From Epiperipatus broadwayi (taxonomy: Eukaryota; Onychophora; Udeonychophora; Euonychophora; Peripatidae): a stretch of DNA of 64,000 bases. Below, in pieces: positions 1-11,135 of this stretch; the first letter of the stretch is position 1, and every line of letters starts with the position of its first letter. The notes under the pieces were generated by a model that was not told the DNA's origin, did no database searches, and saw only the letters and a program-made list of their open reading frames with translations. The DNA lies in NCBI GenBank assembly GCA_028023455.1, contig JAQFVV010012405.1:7481291-7545290 (forward strand), written 5' to 3'. Both the position numbers and the translations under genes were made by a program.

Positions 1-117
1 TTAGCCTTGGTGCCTTGGCTCAATGATATGGCAAACATCCATCACTCCAGAAGTCAGGTCAACCTCTCAGTCAAGAAGCATTTGGAAATAGCCACTTTAC
101 TTTTCTCAAGTGAGTAA
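1..117 (+). other. Weak exon-like open stretch at the window edge
   Basis: The first ~117 bases are less AT-rich than what follows and are open in frame 1 for 38 codons. A good splice-donor match (gtgagt) lies at about 114-119. The translation resembles no family I know and the left end is cut by the window. It may be the 3' part of an exon or simply repeat-derived DNA. Bases 311-700 beyond it show nothing recognisable. Confidence 0.15.
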
Positions 118-219
118 GACCCATGTAGTTCATACTGTAATTAAATTTCATATGCACAACTGCACATATTATTACATTTCAAACTTTTATTCTATTACAT
201 ATTTTTGAAACATATGATC

Positions 220-300
220 AAAGACAAATGAAAAATATAAATGATCTTCAAGATGTGCATTTGACGCTGAACCAGCACTCATCAGTTAGTCCAGATCACA
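220..300 (-). repeat. SINE family A, partial 5' part
   Basis: This segment matches, in reverse orientation, the 5' part of the family A repeat seen in full at 57305-57490 and 62145-62350 (shared words around 'ccagcaatcatcagtt'). It is diverged and truncated. Confidence 0.4.
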
Positions 301-704
301 GTCGCTTACAAATATAGACAACAATTTACCATAGTTTGATCACAAATGTTAAAATATTTACATACACAAAATGTTTTAAGCAGTAAAGTAAATATTTCTT
401 AACAATATAAAGTAGGTGTAAAATTAAGATGTTAAAATAAATTATGTTAAAAGTGTGACAAGTAATGTCAGATGATGATCAGTGGTGCTTGACTATAATA
501 CTCTTTTGTCTAATTGCTTTACCTGTCTATAGAGAGAAATTGACATTTTAATATAATATTAAAAATATAAGAAAAAGACATAATAAGCAAGAAAAATACA
601 TCTTGGATTACTCTAAAGCCACTAACAGAGAATTGCAAAATCAATGGGAAATTATAATTAGACAAGATGCTGCCATTACAAAAAGTAAAGTTCACAGTAG
701 AAAC

Positions 705-770
705 TTCCCCATGTAGTTCAGTGGAATAGAGTGGCAGATTCTGGATCACAGTTCTAGCTCTGTCACATCA
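705..770 (+). repeat. tRNA-like SINE fragment (family E)
   Basis: The word 'gttcagtggaatagagtggc' followed by 'agattctggatca' resembles a glycine/glutamate-type tRNA 5' half with an A-box. The same order recurs at 11645 and 62500 (+) and, diverged, at 12765 (-). It is best read as a degraded tRNA-derived SINE head rather than a functional tRNA, because no acceptor stem closes. Confidence 0.35.
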
Positions 771-1006
771 GTTGTGATTATTTCACTGCATCAGTTGAAA
801 AATATCATACGAACATGTCAAAGAAAGTCACTGAAGAACCAGCATGTAATGTATGTGAATATATTTGTTTTGTGTATTAGTTTGCATAATCATAAGTAGG
901 GTTTGAAAGTTACCGACATTTTATTTACCATTGAATACCAATATATGATTTTTTCTACAGTACAGACATTTTTCATACCTGCACTCCAATATGTAATGTA
1001 TAGCAG

Positions 1007-1184
1007 GTTTGAACTCAGACTTTCACATGACCCTCAACTATCCATGTTATCTCATACTGCTAACAAACTTGATCACACACGTCGTCCGAAAAAATAAACA
1101 ATCACCAATATTCATATTTTGTGCTCATCTCCACACATATATACAATCAATGGATAGTTGAGGGTCGTGTGAAAGTCTGCGTTA
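1007..1184. repeat. SINE A head in inverted pair (fold-back)
   Basis: Bases about 1007-1045 (cagactttcacatgaccctc...) are the reverse complement of about 1150-1182 (gagggtcgtgtgaaagtctg). Both are the tRNA-like 3' half of SINE family A. The copies face each other across about 105 bases, so the RNA could fold into a hairpin. Confidence 0.6.
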
Positions 1185-1412
1185 AATACCAAGTAAAATT
1201 TGTGATTACTGACAATTACCTACAAAAAAAAACAAAAACGAATGAAATAAAAAATGCTTTATTTAATAGAAAAAATACTTGAATAAAAAAATATAGAAAA
1301 ATTTCCTTTTTACTCAATAAAAAAAATGACCTTTTTTTAAGAAAATAAAAATAATTGTGTAAAAAAATTAAGTTCTTTAATATTATGGGGAAAAAATAGC
1401 ATTATACCCTCC

Positions 1413-1874
1413 CTATTCACATGAATTTTTAATGAAACGAGATTTTAAACAGCATAAGCTATCTAACGTTTTTGGTGATAAGCGTGACCTTAACTTTGAA
1501 ACAAAGTTATCCCACACTTGAAATAGCTCTTTCCTCAGCACTCGTCGGTGTGATAGTATTTAAACTTTTATAGTTTTTCTAGATCCTCAGATCCTCTCCA
1601 GTAGCCTCAAAAAGCTTCATTTTGTTAGTTAAAGAAAAGCTATGAGAGATAAGGCGTTTGGATTTAGCTTTTTTTGAAATCTCTTTGATGTATCTTTGAA
1701 GCATTGGACTACGTTTTTATCTGCAGATTCTACATCTGAAATTTCATCTTGAGCAGTTTCTCCTTGGATTTCTTTCTCTGCATCTTGAGTATATTTTAAC
1801 TGCACTAACCACTCAGCTTTTTATTTATTTTTTCTTTGTATTGCCACACATTTGATTTTTTTTTTTTGAGACAT
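1413..1874 (-). pseudogene. hAT transposase remnant (BED-like start, hATC end)
   Basis: Read on the minus strand from the ATG at 1874, the product starts MSQKKKSNVWQY, which resembles the start of a BED-type zinc finger in hAT transposases. After frame breaks there is an acidic stretch ending FKDTSKRFQKKLNPN. The C-terminal part contains TPTSAEERAISSVG (about 1500-1553) and then, one frame over, NFVSKLRSRLSPKT...LKSRF up to a stop at 1413-1415. The TSAxxERAxSSVG motif followed by KLRSRLS is the hallmark of the hAT C-terminal dimerisation domain. A whole transposase is usually 500-700 residues; about 150 codons remain, so the catalytic core has been deleted and the rest carries at least two frameshifts. 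It lies inside the TIRs at 897 and 2490, which supports origin from that element. Confidence 0.75.
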
Positions 1875-2526
1875 TTTGAAGGGAAATGTTAAAAAATAAT
1901 CCATAAAATGATACAAGGTAACAGCACTTTATAGAAACGTTCAAATCAAAACACATTCCGAACTTCGTAATAGTGATGCAATACTTACATATCTCCGCAC
2001 TAAGCAGACTAGAACATTAAACAAAGCAAAACTCTCCATACATTATGTGCTAGTAAGAGATAGTGATCATGTGATGTTTAGTGGTTTCAGACTAGAACAT
2101 CAAATTTTAAATGGAGCTTAATTTGGCTTTTTAGCACAGCAAATACATATTTGAAAATATTGGAGAGGAAAGGATTGGGATTTATATTTTGAGAATATTT
2201 TAACCACCCTTAACTTTGAACATAGTTCTAGACTATTATAATCTACATAAATATTAAATAGATAGAATTTAATTGCTTTTCGCAAACTTAAAAGGATTTT
2301 AAAATTATTTTTCCTTTTACTAAAAAATTAAATTTTTGAAAGAAAATTGTTTTTATGGCAGACTTACATAAATTAAAATTTTGTTTTTTAAGCCGGTAAT
2401 ACCGGTAATAATATTTCGGTAATGATATATTTTTTTTTTTTTTACAAATCGGTAATTACAGGTAAAAAAATTACCGAATTTCAAAACCTAGTCATAACAG
2501 ATTCTTTTAGAACTTTTTAAGTAACA

Positions 2527-2536
2527 CCCCCCCCCC
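2527..2536. repeat. Poly(C) tract of 10
   Basis: Uninterrupted run of ten C in very AT-rich DNA, one of seven G/C homopolymers of 10 or longer in the window. Confidence 0.95.
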
Positions 2537-2582
2537 TCTGTTTTTGTTTTTCTTTTACGATGGCATTAAAATAATAATTTCT

Positions 2583-2687
2583 GTCTTGCGTTGTTAGCCG
2601 AGAGGTATCGCAGCCACCATGCAAGCAAGTAGTTGGTTGCAGACGGTTGTGGGTTCGCGTCCCGATGCTATGACATATGAAAAAAAA
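2583..2687 (+). mobile_element. tRNA-derived SINE (family F) with A-tail and TSD
   Basis: The core 'gttgttagccgagagg...gcaagcaagtagttggttgcagacggttgtgggttcgcgtcc' looks like a leucine/serine-type tRNA: an A-box around tagccgagagg and a B-box gggttcgcgtcc. It ends in an A-rich tail. The flanks aataataatttct occur on both sides (just before and just after), giving a target-site duplication of about 13 bases. A second copy is at 48720-48832. Short tRNA-derived SINEs of this kind move with LINE machinery. Confidence 0.75.
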
Positions 2688-2699
2688 AAATAATAATAA

Positions 2700-3510
2700 T
2701 TTCTCAAAATTCGGAAGCAAAAAAGCTATTTATTAAATTATTCGGAGAGGAACATTAAATTAGATCAAGTTTTAAAATAATTGCATCATTTTAAAGAAAG
2801 GTAATTAAACATTTTTCTGTCACCTATTTATTATTTTATAATTTATGGTTTTAATCCAAATGTCTGGATTTCTACAAGTAAGATCTATAAATTTTACGAC
2901 AGACCGGTTAGCCGAAATTCTGAAATAAATTACATTTATATAAAAAGACAGATCATATTAAGTTTGACATTAAAAAAAAGAAGAATTTTATGTCAATCAT
3001 TAACATATAGGAAATTGCAATATCAAATTTTAATTTCAGAATAAAGAAAACAGTTAATTTTTTTTTTCCAGAAAGTATTAAAACTAGTTTTGATTTACGA
3101 TGGCAGGAAATTTATAACACAAACAAAATATGTCCAGGCACACACACATACACACTATCTACAAGAAAAGCTCTTTTATGAATTTTCTGATTGGTTTAAC
3201 ACCAAATCTAAATAGCTATGCAAGTTAGGTTGTCTTGGGTTTAGAATACTCTCAAATTATTAACTGACAAAGAAAAAAGATGGCTGCCAAATATATAAGT
3301 ATAAATTTTCTTCATGCTGAAGATGGCAAATAGTTGAAACCCCGTTTATGGATTTGAATATACACGAACATCTAGTAACATGTTTTGTAATGCATTTACT
3401 TTTTTTAACTGTATTTTCTTTTTTTTTAATATTAAAAATTATTTATTTACATTGCCTTGTTTGTTTCCCTTAGAAAGATTTTGTACACTAATATTTATAA
3501 CATGTAGGTG
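2700..3510. other. AT-rich interval, nothing recognised
   Basis: Homopolymer-rich A/T DNA with no open frame, tRNA-like signal or repeat relationship that I can see, other than short A and T runs. Confidence 0.6.
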
Positions 3511-3518
3511 GTATACAT

Positions 3519-4181
3519 TAAAGTGACCAGATTTTAACATTGGTAAAACGGGACACCATTGACCGGGGGGGGGGGGGGCTGATTAAAAATTTGGTTTATA
3601 TGGAGCGTTTATATAGATATAGCGTACATTAATAATGATAAATTAAATATGTATGTTTGTAATATTATCTTTTTTTAAAATTATTTCATTTATAAATTGT
3701 AAATTTATTATTAAATTTGCTAATATTTGCATAAATTTAGAGGTTAGAAAAATTAGCAAAAATTTTAAAAATAATGGGTTTGTTAAAAACAGACAGTGAC
3801 GCAAATAATAAATATGAAATTTAAAAAAAAAAAAATATTTGAGATTAAAATATGTAAATGTTTTTCGAAAATTATTTTAAACATTTAAATATTTTAATCT
3901 CAAACATTATTTTTTTTAAATTTATTATATATATATTTGAATCACTCTGTCTATTTTTAACAAACACATTATTTTTAAAATTTCTGCAAATTTTTCTAAC
4001 ATCTAAATTTGCCGTGTTAAATTATATATTATTTCATACAAACCGTTTGTATGAAATAATATATAATTTAACAATCAATTTTATGCTATTTTTGATATCA
4101 AAAATAGCATTACATCGTGCATTCTTTCTAAAAATCATGACTTAAAATTAAAACGCCACGGGACACGGTCGGGTCACCTTA
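3519..4181. mobile_element. Non-autonomous hAT-type element with internal fold-back
   Basis: The left end TAAAGTGACCag (3519) and the reverse complement of the right end TAAGGTGACCcg (4181) form a 9-of-10 terminal inverted repeat. The flanking 8-mers gtatacat (3511-3518) and gtaaacat (4182-4189) agree at seven of eight positions, the target duplication size of hAT elements. There is no transposase. The interior is itself an inverted repeat: about 3730-3843 pairs with about 3890-4008 (shared ctgtct.tttttaacaaac and tttgagattaaaatat words). Further perfect palindromes follow at 4019-4072 and about 4088-4110. A 14-base poly(G) run sits near the left end (3565-3578). Confidence 0.68.
3565..3578. 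repeat. Poly(G) tract of 14
   Basis: Longest G homopolymer in the window, inside the hAT-type element near its left TIR. Confidence 0.95.
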
Positions 4182-4319
4182 GTAAACATACATATTGACA
4201 GGGGCGCCAAAATCAAATTTGCATGCAGGCGCCTAGTACCCAGCGCCGGCCCTGCTTGTATCCACTAGTTTACTCAAGATTACAATAATTAACTTGGTAA
4301 TAGGGTAGATAGAATAAAT

Positions 4320-6215
4320 TACTGCTCATAATGTAGATGCAAGCACAATCAACAACAATAAGGCAATACTTATAAAAGTTAGAAGACCTAGAGATAATGT
4401 CAGTGTTATATAAAAGTTTTCACAAATATGGTAGCTGGAAGGATCGCAAAATGGATGGAAGAAAACAATATAGTGGAGAAACGCAGGGAGGTTTTCGATT
4501 GGATAGGTATATAGGAGATAGTTTATTTGTAGTTACACAGCTTATAGATATGAGTAGAAATACAGGTTTAGTTATACATTGTTTTTATAGATATAGTGAA
4601 GGCAAATGATAGAGTAAATAAAAATCGATTACGAGTAAGTTTAGTAAATTTGGGAATGGATGAAGTTTTAGTGGATATTATTAAGAGATTATATGAAAAT
4701 AATTGCTATGCATATCAATTAGGGAATATAGAATCAATTAAAGTTAAAAATGGGATGGGACTAAGGCAAGGATGCCCAATGTCACCTATTTTGTTTTTAC
4801 TGTATTTGAGAGAAATGGAATAATAGAAAGACAAGGAATAGGGATAAAAATACCATTAATAAGTGGCAAGGGAATATATAGATTATTGGGTCTTTTATTT
4901 GTGGAAGATGTCTTTTTGTGCACAGAAAGAAATGAAGATATAGAAGTTATACTGAAGACATGCATAAGGGTCGGTAAAGAGATGGGAATTAAATTTAGTG
5001 AGAAAAAATCAAAACTAATGATAATTAATACTAGGGAAAGAGAAGACAAAGATTTTGTATTGGGGGATATAAAGTTAAGCATGGTGAATAAGTATAAACT
5101 ACTTAGGAATTGTCTTAAGTAATCAGAGAAATTTCCTGGATGAATGAGAGAAAAAATTGATAAATGAAGCAAAGAAAAGAAAGGGATTGATAAGAAATTA
5201 ACAGTGCCTTCATATAATAAATATGATGCAGCTAGAAATATATGGAAGGGAGTGGCAGTAGCAGGGTTAACATATGGTAATGATGCATTATCTGTTCATA
5301 AAGGGGTACTAAATTTCTTAGAAAAAGCACAAAGAGAAGTAGGAAGACATGCATTAGATGCAGATGTGTGGATGGCAAAGTAGGCAATTCAATGAGAAAT
5401 GTGATGATCAAGTTTTTATATGAGAGATGCAAAAAGAAGATGTTCAATAGATTGCAGTTTATGGATAATAAAAAAATAGCCAAAATAGTATTTAATTGGG
5501 TTATGAATAAAGGGCATGAAACAAAATGAGTATAAAGTTAGTACAGTATGCAAAAGATTTGGATAAAGAATTTATGTTAGTATACTTATACAAAAGGTGG
5601 GATGATTGGGTTAGGAGAATTGTTGAATGTTATAGTAGCAAGGAATGGTATAGGGAGTTAGAGAGATGGAGAACTAGTATGGAGAGTAAAAAGAGTTTAA
5701 ATATACATATAGAAGTAAATAGAAAATTGGGTGTGAGTTAATTTATGATAATAGCAAGAAATGTAATTTACTGCTTAAGGCTTGAACAGGACTTTTTGCA
5801 ACAATGGAATATACACCTAAATGGAAAAATGTGGGTAATTTAGTCTGCAAGTTGTGTAAGGAAGACAGAAAATATTAGGCATCTGTTAATTGAATGTAAA
5901 TGATCTGAAAGCAGAAAGGGTACAAATAATGAAGTTGTGGCAGAATAAATATAAACAAAGTGATTATATAGAAAGTGAATTATTGGTTTTTATGCTGGGT
6001 TTGAGAAAAGATAAGGGGAATTTAAATATAAAGGCTATGGACTTGGCAAAGATTATGTTGTGGAAATAGGATAGAGCAAGACATGGGAAAAACTTAGAGT
6101 GGGAAATGGAAAGGGAAGGTAAAGTGTCTAACAGGTTTCTCTGGGCATAGTGGCTGAGAGATTCCTGACTCCATATAAGGAGAAGTCACAGTGCATCGCA
6201 TCTCACACGTGCATC
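4320..6215 (+). mobile_element. LINE (non-RTE), 5'-truncated and decayed
   Basis: A non-LTR retrotransposon copy whose reverse transcriptase and C-terminal zinc region can be followed across several frames from about 4400 to 6090. It ends with a characteristic non-coding tail (taacaggtttctctgggcat...) at about 6128-6210. The same tail recurs twice in tandem at 29873-30034 and, inverted, at 27672-27748. No endonuclease region is visible upstream, so the copy is 5'-truncated. Confidence 0.75.
4397..6090 (+). pseudogene. LINE reverse transcriptase pseudogene
   Basis: The fragments in order are: an RT block with ETQGGFRLDRYIGDSLF and, after a frame change, FIDIVKANDRVNK (the position of the usual FxDxxKAYDxV); GLRQGCPMSPILFLLYL at about 4757-4805, the classic RQGCPLSP motif; then LLFVEDVFLC, where the catalytic FADD/YADD should be but is altered to FVED; then GKEMGIKFSEKKSKLM. 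About 600 bases later a C-terminal CKLCKED...IRHLLIEC segment matches the CxxC...HxxxxC knuckle that follows RT in CR1/L2/I/Jockey-like LINEs. Multiple stops and frameshifts make it inactive. The exact clade needs a phylogeny; it is clearly not the RTE family found elsewhere here. Confidence 0.78.
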
Positions 6216-6252
6216 TGATTTTCGATCATTTTATAGAAAGAACCAATGAATG

Positions 6253-6293
6253 GGAATTGGCCATTATGCTTTGGATTTATAGTTTATGAAATG
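6253..6293 (+). mobile_element. Tiny RTE fragment
   Basis: The words cattatgctttggattta and ttatgaaatggcatttc match the start of the RT 'FVDYEKAF' block of the RTE copies at 58300 and 51540. Only about 40 bases are preserved. Confidence 0.45.
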
Positions 6294-6299
6294 GCATTT

Positions 6300-7395
6300 C
6301 ATTTTCATAAGTTTGGATATATATATATATGAACTATACATAGCGTATATATTTTAAAAATAATAATATGTTCTTGTAACTTATTTATATAAATGAAAAA
6401 GTAAATAATAAAAACGTTTTTTTATATAATTTGTTTGAACATTTAATAAATCAAATTAATGTAGGATATAATTTTCTCTTTTATATTACGCTTATCACTT
6501 TGTGATAGTATAATGAGCTTTAATTTAAATGAAAATGTTTAATCTCAGTTTCTAATTGATTTCTTGTGTTTATTATAATTTAATAATTCTAATATAAAAT
6601 ATTTCTTTAAACGATATGTCTTTTATGAATCTTTAACAATGTGTAATTCAAATGATTGGATATGACTTAAGATAAGTCCAATTTTAGCATTACAATACAA
6701 CAATTAAGCTAAAATTATCAGAATGAAATATGACATCTTTCGCCCAAAGCTTAAAAACATTACCTGCAAATTAATTCGAGAAAGACAAATATGCAGTAGT
6801 TAATAAAATCAATCTTAAAAACAGAAGTTGATAAATGAATAAATAAAATTCAGTACACAATTATAAAATGAGGACAAATGCGAAATACTGTTTAAGGGAG
6901 GAGGGGATTTGTAAATAAATATTAAAATTTAATAATTTAATAAATACTGGTTTATTCAATCTCAAATTAAATTATTTTGCTTAGTATCAACAAATATATC
7001 TATTCAATATAGCATAAATATGCATAGTAAAATAATAAGAGCTTTAACAGTCATTAATCCAGCTTCAGGGCAAATAACTCTCTCAATTAGCCTCTCATAG
7101 AAGAACAACAGATAATGTGAGGACATTACTGCTTTATCAATTCCAGGTGATCAGGGTTCAAGTGTTTTCCCAACATTGTTTAATTATCAAGTTAAGAATA
7201 GCTAGATACCCATTTACTGACTAATATTGGATAGTTAAATCGAGTTAGCAAGTTGTAAGCATGGTCAATGGATGCTATTATTGCGCCAAAAGATTCTTAC
7301 ATAAATATACATAATTTTATTTCTTAAAAGTGATGAAATATTTGGATCATAGTTTTCTTATGTAAAAATATATATATTTTTAAGATCATTTTTTT
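6300..7395. other. AT-rich interval, nothing recognised
   Basis: No coding signal, tRNA-like head or clear repeat relationship was seen. A short (TA)n is present at about 6320. Confidence 0.6.
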
Positions 7396-7399
7396 AAAT

Positions 7400-7797
7400 A
7401 AACAGAGCAAAACTCTCCATACAGTATTGCCACCTGTGCTAAACAGAGTAATCAATGGATGCCAGAAGGCTTGTGCATAAAATCCCTATCTAATGCCTAC
7501 TCATCCAATATGCCCAGACTAGTTTCTGGCTTGTGGCCTTCATCAGTGAGGAGCTTTGGATCTGAGAGCACTGCATCTAGATCTTAGGATCTAATGCAAC
7601 CCTCTAGCAACCACCTTTTATCTCTACTTAACTATAAAACTATGAGAATGAAATTGAAAACACAAAAAATATTTTCAATCTAAGCTCAATAGCTTATATA
7701 GTCATATGGGTCTGAACTCAGTTCAGCACCCATACATTTTGGTGTCTTTGGCTCTTTTACAACCATAGCCACCACTATCCTATTAGGCAGGATTGGT
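7400..7797 (+). repeat. Family B fold-back repeat, long single arm
   Basis: The element begins with gagcaaaactctccatacag and runs through the B landmarks in order: catcagtgaggagc, ctgcatctagatctta, gggtctgaactcagttcag. The arm recurs at 21690, 14900 and 61140. It reads into the hairpin at 7798-8191, whose left arm restarts the same sequence, so two B units are joined head to tail. Confidence 0.7.
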
Positions 7798-8191
7798 GTT
7801 AAACCATTAAGCATCACACGATCACATTCCCTATACTAGCACATTATTTGTTGATAAACAGAGCAAAACTCTCCATACAGTATTGCCACCTGTGCTAAAC
7901 AGAGTAATCAATGGATGCCAGAAGGCTTGTGCATAAAATCCCTATCTAATGCCTACTCATCCAATATCCCCAGACTAGTTTCTGGCTTGTGGCCTTCATC
8001 AGTGAGAGAAACTAGTCTGGGGATATTGTATGAGTAGGCATTAGATAGGGATTTTATGCACAAGCCTTCTGGCATCCATTGATTACTCTGTTTAGCACAG
8101 GTGGCAATACTGTATGGAGAGTTTTGCTCTGTTTATCAACAAATAATGTGCTAGTATAGGGAATGTGATCATGTGATGCTTAATGGTTTAA
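7798..8191. repeat. Family B near-perfect hairpin
   Basis: The left arm 7798-7983 is an almost perfect reverse complement of 8007-8191, around a loop of about 23 bases. The outermost words are ttaaaccattaa and taatggtttaa; the innermost are agactagtttct and agaaactagtct. Only a few mismatches are visible in about 185 bp, so the arms are either young or kept alike by conversion. Fragments of the same arm occur at 2010, 13200, 14880, 21690, 50255 and 61095. Confidence 0.88.
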
Positions 8192-8194
8192 TCA

Positions 8195-8325
8195 TTTTTT
8201 TAATGATAAATGCTACAAGAGAAAGTACATGAAGCCTTTGTCTATGATGGTCCCCATCACCAGACCGTTTTCAAGCTATGGCTCTCCTCAGTGAGGAGCT
8301 AGGACATTAGATTCTATTTTTAAGA
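8195..8325 (+). repeat. Family C repeat fragment
   Basis: Words gataaatgctacaagagaaa, accagaccg.tttcaagct and ctcctcagtgaggagctagg match the left arm of the large fold-back at 32951-33562 and the copies at 41588 and 45375. Confidence 0.6.
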
Positions 8326-8602
8326 TCATTTTGACTGAAGATATATTTAAAATTGTCAGATTTAAACTAGATGTATTGCCTCTGTTTATAAAAAATGAAT
8401 AAAATAATTTGAGTATGAATAAATAACAAACAAGAGGAACTTTTTCTTATATATATATATTCAGAGCTTTAGAAAATTTTTAATGAATTTTGAATAAATT
8501 CAAAATGGTTGAAATAAATTTTGCATTAATGCAATGGGATAGTTCAACAGCTCTTCTCATCTCAACCAAAGTTTCTTATAAATTTGCCTGATTCAACTAC
8601 TG

Positions 8603-8605
<3 letters not shown>

Positions 8606-8637
<32 letters not shown>

Positions 8638-8647
8638 AAGAAAAGCA

Positions 8648-8678
<31 letters not shown>

Positions 8679-8690
8679 TGAAGAAAAGCA
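8606..8690. repeat. Duplicated (TA)n plus unique tail
   Basis: Two (TA)n tracts are each followed by ttgaagaaaagca (about 8634-8647 and 8679-8691), suggesting a small tandem duplication including the microsatellite. The surroundings (8330-9530) hold nothing else recognisable. Confidence 0.8.
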
Positions 8691-9532
8691 TAGTAACCAT
8701 TAAGTAACCAACTGTAACACTTCAACTGCCCCCACCATTTAAAGAACAATAAAAAAGCAGGCATGCTCCTCAGATTAGTTTCAATTTCCAAATAATTGGG
8801 GTTTAAGAGTTTTCTTTCCTATTGTACTCTACCAATTTACTAATGAATATTTAAGTGACTAGCTCAGTTTTCTATAATATGGCCACCAGAATAAATTTTA
8901 AGTTTCATTCAGTTCTGATATATACACAAATAATTGACGATAGTGGAACAGAGTTGCCATTTATGAACCTTGACTTCCACACTGTGACCCTATCAATTGC
9001 ACTAAATCATTCAGGATCATCATATTTATTAAATAGTAATAACAGATTGCAGTAAATAGCATGATTTCTGTTATTTTAGTGTTTTTTTCTATGAGCCAAT
9101 TTTTTATATATGTTATCGAAAAGCTATTGAAATCAGTTCATCTTTTTTCATAATATAAAATGGAAAGTAGTATTTTTTTTTTGCAGGGATTCAGTGTAAC
9201 AATTGTTTGATTGTTCATGAAATAACCATCAGCACTATTATTACAGAATTTGCTTAGAAAACTGTAATATATATATATATGTCTTTGATGTGAACTTTCA
9301 TTTTGCAACATGCATATTTCTCAGTTGTTTAAATAACTTTAAGAAATGGTTTTGAGTAGAGGAAGGTGCTATCTCTTTATACTCACACACACATTAGATC
9401 CCTAAGATTCAAAACTTCTCACAGACAAAGTTTATAGATCAGAAACTAGTCTAGTAATATAGATAGGTAGTATTATACATGAATTTCAAAAGTATTACAA
9501 ATATTGTAATTCTTGATTTGTTAAGCTTACAA

Positions 9533-9662
9533 TAGATGGCAATAGTGAAGTATAAAAATAGTGTTTACTTCTGTAAAGCATTGTGTAAACTAGAGATTAG
9601 ATGGCAGTAGTGAAGTATAAAAATAGTGTTTACTTCTGTAAAGCATTGTGTAAACTAGAGAT
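9533..9662. repeat. 65-bp tandem duplication
   Basis: Bases 9533-9597 are repeated at 9598-9662 with a single visible difference (gcaatagtg versus gcagtagtg). This is a recent local duplication with no evident function. The AT-rich DNA that follows to about 10770 shows nothing recognisable. Confidence 0.92.
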
Positions 9663-10774
9663 CTTATAATATTTTTAATATATATAGGTGTGAGATTATG
9701 CATGAATGTTTTATTTATCTGCAACTGTTCTACACAGGAATTCAAATTTGGGCTGAGTACAATATTAAAATTTTTTAAAAATTTAAAATTGAACTTTTCT
9801 TTCATGTTATTATTCATAGACAATTTAGATGCTCAACCAGCTAATCTTAAGTGGAAAGTAAAACAGATGTGGAAACTATAAAAAATTATCATCACTTAGG
9901 ATTTGGCAAGCTTGTAAGTCTATTGATTTTGCTCTAAAGTAGGCTGTTTAAAGACTCTTCCATTCTCTTTTATTTATTATAGAATATTAATTTTAACTAA
10001 AAAGAGGAGCCATTAGGGAACAGTCAAAAATATGGCAATTATATATATATTTTTTTAATAATTAACTTTTGTTGAAATCATTTTAGAAAAATCCTACTGC
10101 CAACAATAAAAAATGTTTTGAAGCAGTGAAAAATAAGTTCTGAGGAAGACTGCGGATCAGATGAAACTGTCAATTAGATTGAAGTATTAAATAAAATAAA
10201 ATATTATATTATAATATGTTGATATAATTTTTTATGTTAGTATTAATTAAATTAATATTCATTTAATAAAAAGCTTCAAAACATTTTTCTGTCTGTTATT
10301 TAACATAATACACTTATTTTAATAACAAATATATATATTTTATTAAATACTAAAAAAAATTTTAAATCAAAAAATGTGGACATTACATATCACAAAAGTT
10401 CTTATCTCATTGAATCATTCTAAAATTTGAATAGCTAAATGGATCACAATTTTTGCTTGATGATAGCAAGTTAGTAACCATTCTGTCTATTTAATCATAA
10501 TTAAATAGTTACTTTGTCAGAAGATCATATGACCTTAGAGAATCTTAGGCTCCAAAATTCATGATTCTATCACTTTTCTACAGGATAATAGCTCTTTTAA
10601 TAATGAAAATAATACTTTTTAAGGGAGTGAATTATGATGACTAAGAATTGGCATTAAAATATTAATAGTTATAATAAAAATAAAAATAAATTTTAATGGT
10701 AATATATATTACTTATTGGCTGTTTGTTAAACTTTGTTAAACAGATTTGTGTATTTATTTAAATTTAACAGTAT

Positions 10775-11135
10775 GCACAAAGAAGTATGGAGAGATGCAT
10801 GTTGGGATTAACAAGAAGAGATCAAAAATGCAATGTATGGGTAAGAGAAAAAACAGGTGTTACTGACCTCATTGAAAAAATTAAAAGACTGAAGTGGAGT
10901 TGGGCTGGATATATTTCTAGAAGAGATGATAATAGATAGACAATTGAACTTTTGAACTAGATTCTAAGAGATTGTAAAAGACCCAGAAAGAGACCACATG
11001 TGAGATGGATGGATGAAATAAGAACGTGTGCAGTGGTGATGTGGAGAAGAGAAGCTAAAGATAGGAAAAGATGGATTGAACTTGGAGAGACCTTCATCCT
11101 GCAGTGGATTGATAATGGTTGATGATGATGATATT
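10775..11135 (+). mobile_element. RTE LINE 3' fragment
   Basis: Encodes the C-terminal end of the RTE polyprotein: MERCMLGLTRRDQKCNVWV, then KLKWSWAGYISRRDD, KRPRKRPHVRWMDEIR and ETFILQWIDNG, ending in a gatgatgat tail. These match the copies at 58290-59378 and 30661-31393. It is 5'-truncated and has at least two in-frame stops (for example at the W of DNRW). The tail marks the true 3' end of the element. Confidence 0.85.

Larger units (their letters stand above)
897..2490 (-). mobile_element. hAT DNA transposon, decayed, with TIRs
   Basis: The ends are inverted: TAGGGTTTGAAAgttaCCG at 897 pairs with a right end whose reverse complement reads TAGGTTTTGAAATTCGGTAA at 2490-2471, and further ggtaa/ttacc words follow inside. 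The flanking 8-mers atcataag (889-896) and gtcataac (2491-2498) agree at six of eight positions, as expected for an old 8-bp hAT target duplication. Inside lies a shortened hAT transposase on the minus strand (1413-1874), a folded SINE A copy (1007-1184) and a family B fragment (about 2010-2100). The element is too short and broken to be autonomous. Confidence 0.72.

Noticed and set aside
3858-4145. 95-codon open frame in the hAT-type element
   Set aside because: Hydrophobic low-complexity translation of palindromic AT-rich DNA; no codon structure or relatives.
9533-9662. CRISPR-like or satellite array
   Set aside because: Only two units directly abutting with no spacers; a simple tandem duplication in a eukaryotic genome.
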